64,000 nucleotides of DNA, from assembly GCA_039621445.1 (NCBI GenBank), contig CP154954.1, positions 46,603,847-46,667,846 on the forward strand. The letters are read 5' to 3'. The DNA is from Euglena gracilis (lineage: Eukaryota > Euglenida > Euglenophyceae > Euglenales). This document shows, piece by piece, positions 62,085-64,000 of the stretch. The notes under the pieces were generated by a model. That model searched no databases. It was not told the DNA's origin and was given only the letters and a program-made list of their open reading frames with translations. The position numbers and the translations under genes were made by a program. Position 1 is the first letter of the stretch. Every line of letters begins with the position of its first letter.

Positions 62085-63137
62085 TCAGGTTGCCGTTGCC
62101 TTTAAATCCTTAGAGACATCCAACGGCAACCCTTTTCCCAGGCAATACGCTATTACGTCACTATTATACTCCTGGAAAAAATGTTCCACCGGTTCCCAAT
62201 TCTCCTCCTCAAACCCTTGCCACTTCGTTAAGAAAAACATTTTTCCCTTAACGAACTTGTGGTTTAGGATTTTATCCACTAACCAGGTATCTGAGGCACC
62301 TTCCGCCTCAGGTACCGTACGCCGGTGGATAAATAGGGGGATAGGCTTATCAGATGTGGGGTCCTCCACATACACCTTCAAAGCCTTCCGATGGGCCTTC
62401 ATAATATAGTCCGGTTTAACCTCAATTAGGTAGGAGTGAATTCCCTCCCTCGCGGTAACCTTGCAAGGGCCCAACCAACGGGAATCCAATTTTGTGCCAC
62501 TATCGGGGGGTCTCAGGTACCACACCAGATTCCCCACCTCCAATGGCTCCCAACCGTCTAAACCACGGTTGGCCCGAGCACATTGCTTGGCATGCAAATT
62601 ATTCATTTTGCCAGCCACTACGAAATCAGTTTCTCTTTGCCGAGAGAAAAATGATCTGGCATCTTCACAATCCCTTAACGGTTCATAAGGTAAACCACCC
62701 AATGAACGGTGTCGACCGAACAAGATTTGAAATGGGCTTAGGCCACTCTCCCCCGGCGTGTCATGGATACGGTCTAGTGCTTGGGGGAGGGCTTCAACCC
62801 AATTCAACTTGTCCTCAACCTGAATTTTCTTAAGCCGTTCCATTATTTGTTGGCCAGCCCTCTCCGCCCTACCATCAGCCTGGTGATGGTAGGCCTGGGA
62901 ATAGGCTTGCCTAATTCCCATCAAGGCACACATTGTCTGCCACCAACCGGCGACAAAATGTGAGCCTAGATCGGAAGTAATAATGGATGGGACACCAAAG
63001 GTCTCCAAGCATGCAACAGCATTTGCTTGGCTGCCTTGGCTCCCGTAAATCCTTTTGCTAGGTGGGGGATCGCCACTATCCAACCGGAGTGACGATCCAC
63101 ACACACAAGCATGGAGTCGTAAGAATTGCCTTCCCAC
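62085..63137 (-). CDS. pol: Integrase C-terminal half plus chromodomain, second copy
   Basis: 350 residues, same domains as 31803-32855. Replacements are few (Asn to Asp in the QADGRAER motif next to the catalytic Glu; Phe to Ile in PLFIHRR; Val to Gly after the chromodomain). The chromodomain itself is unchanged. Confidence 0.9.
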   Translation of the reverse strand: MGRQFLRLHACVCGSSLRLDSGDPPPSKRIYGSQGSQANAVACLETFGVPSIITSDLGSHFVAGWWQTMCALMGIRQAYSQAYHHQADGRAERAGQQIMERLKKIQVEDKLNWVEALPQALDRIHDTPGESGLSPFQILFGRHRSLGGLPYEPLRDCEDARSFFSRQRETDFVVAGKMNNLHAKQCARANRGLDGWEPLEVGNLVWYLRPPDSGTKLDSRWLGPCKVTAREGIHSYLIEVKPDYIMKAHRKALKVYVEDPTSDKPIPLFIHRRTVPEAEGASDTWLVDKILNHKFVKGKMFFLTKWQGFEEENWEPVEHFFQEYNSDVIAYCLGKGLPLDVSKDLKATAT

Positions 63138-64000
63138 TCCACGAGAGGCATGCTAAACATGTCAAGGGCCACCGAATACATTACGGCTGGGGGTATGGGT
63201 GTAGATTCCACTAAACCCTTAAGACTCGCCGGCCTTCGGCACGCTTGGCAAGTCCCACAAAGGCCCATGACTCCTTTAGCAAAATCTCGAGCGAGTGAGG
63301 AATCAGCCCAATCATACCTAAGGGACATGCATTCCCATAGCCTTGGGAATCCCACATGCCCTTGGTATGAGTGGTGATCTCGAATGAGTTTTTCTTGGAG
63401 AGATTTGGGCACACAAAGCCTCTCCTCGAAAAACATTTTGTCACCAAAAACTTTGATATTTTCAGGCCACGGCACCTTTGAATCCTGGGTAGCGTGAAAA
63501 ATTGGTGACCAACGGGGACATTTTAAATATTCCTCCCTCCACGATAAATACCACACAGAACCAGGGGGGATGGGTGAGGAATCGGTTGTAGAAGTGGCTT
63601 CCCCACCCTCACCACTCAAACCACCTGAAGACAACACAGGTGATTCTCGGTCTGCCCCAGGTACCTCAGTGGTAGCCGCGGCAGCAGGTTCAGGGGTTGG
63701 CGTCGTTGGCGAAGCTGGTATAGAAGTGGGTGTCAATCGAAAATGCTCCCCCCTTGGCTCTTGGACCTCCTCCACAAGACTTGTCTCATTCCCAAACTCG
63801 TCAACCCGAGTTGAGAATGAAACATGTTTTCCTTTTTCTCCCTTGGGGGTGGAGGTTGAACCCAAACCCTGGGGTTTTGTTCCTCCAAGTGGTTCTGACT
63901 TCCTATCCCCCGGTCGTGTGCACCGTCCACTCGCGTCCCCGGACCCCGTGGTAGCACCACCCCGTGTGGTGACTCCACCAATGTATGTGTTGGCTGTGGT
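62966..64000 (-). CDS. pol: RNase H-integrase linker and integrase N-terminal half, second copy (partial)
   Basis: Frame open to the window edge. Contains the Ser/Thr/Pro linker, the HHCC finger and VALDMFSMP. The same frame shift as in the first copy ends it inside the catalytic core. Confidence 0.88.
   Translation of the reverse strand, partial: TTANTYIGGVTTRGGATTGSGDASGRCTRPGDRKSEPLGGTKPQGLGSTSTPKGEKGKHVSFSTRVDEFGNETSLVEEVQEPRGEHFRLTPTSIPASPTTPTPEPAAAATTEVPGADRESPVLSSGGLSGEGGEATSTTDSSPIPPGSVWYLSWREEYLKCPRWSPIFHATQDSKVPWPENIKVFGDKMFFEERLCVPKSLQEKLIRDHHSYQGHVGFPRLWECMSLRYDWADSSLARDFAKGVMGLCGTCQACRRPASLKGLVESTPIPPAVMYSVALDMFSMPLVEWEGNSYDSMLVCVDRHSGWIVAIPHLAKGFTGAKAAKQMLLHAWRPLVSHPLLLPI

Larger units (their letters stand above)
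42391..64000. repeat. Block B of the large duplication, runs past the window end
   Basis: Starts in mid-repeat at the equivalent of 5962 and repeats everything in block A except one 6.24-kb unit. Differences are small: a TGGG duplication near 43487, a 7-bp insertion near 43941, an A-rich tract at 54069, and altered C-run lengths at 60345-60895. Confidence 0.9.
59064..64000 (-). mobile_element. Second copy of the methyltransferase/chromodomain element, truncated by window end
   Basis: Same insertion site and orientation as 28796. It differs from that copy at only about ten sites over the 2.2 kb of coding sequence compared, far fewer than the two LTRs of the first copy differ. Its methyltransferase and Gag would lie beyond the window. 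Confidence 0.92.

Overview
The window is eukaryotic and almost entirely repetitive. It holds no recognisable single-copy host gene and no tRNA or rRNA gene. It consists of LTR-retrotransposon sequence of the Ty3/gypsy (Metaviridae) type, in several age layers that are duplicated and nested in each other. The host is most likely a protist alga. A dinoflagellate is my best guess (about 50%), because of the Gly-Lys-rich intronless reading frame near 1.4 kb and because retrotransposons carrying cytosine DNA methyltransferases have been reported in dinoflagellates (and in charophytes). Nothing in the window proves this.

Layout. (1) 1-6.8 kb: two copies of a 1.18-kb direct repeat (1-1181 and 5606-6787) flank a broken Gly-Lys/Pro-rich gene. 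The first part reads forward (1219-4560). After an AT microsatellite, further coding sequence lies on the opposite strand (5590-4690). This region is full of tiny perfect palindromes built around an AAA loop. (2) 5962-42390 (block A) and 42391-end (block B) are two copies of one large segment arranged head to tail. (3) Each block starts with about 2 kb of leader sequence followed by a tandem array of 6.24-kb units: three in A (from about 8.07, 14.31 and 20.56 kb) and two in B (from about 44.51 and 50.75 kb). Each unit is the same decayed forward-strand element: Gag, DNA methyltransferase, aspartic protease, start of reverse transcriptase. The last unit of each array also keeps the rest of RT, RNase H and part of integrase. 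(4) A younger minus-strand element (28796-41862) sits inside the integrase zinc finger of the last array unit. It has 1.09-kb LTRs, TG...CA ends, a CACG target duplication, an initiator-tRNA-Met-like primer site and a G-rich polypurine tract. Block B has the same insertion at the same site (59064 to beyond the window end).

The younger element is the main discovery. Its coding order on the minus strand is a long coiled-coil Gag that begins inside the LTR, capsid, CCHC nucleocapsid, a C5-cytosine DNA methyltransferase fused to the aspartic protease, RT, RNase H, integrase, and a C-terminal chromodomain. One mobile element thus carries both a candidate DNA-methylation writer and a candidate histone-methylation reader. 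The same methyltransferase, in the same position, is found in the diverged older family, so it was gained before the two families split. The younger copy is broken by several small frameshifts, and its RT active site reads YIED instead of Y-x-D-D.

Order of events read from the sequence: decay of the forward element; tandem amplification of a 6.24-kb unit; insertion of the chromodomain element; duplication of the whole block; one unequal crossover that added the third unit in block A. An assembly artefact (uncollapsed haplotypes) is the main alternative for the block duplication.
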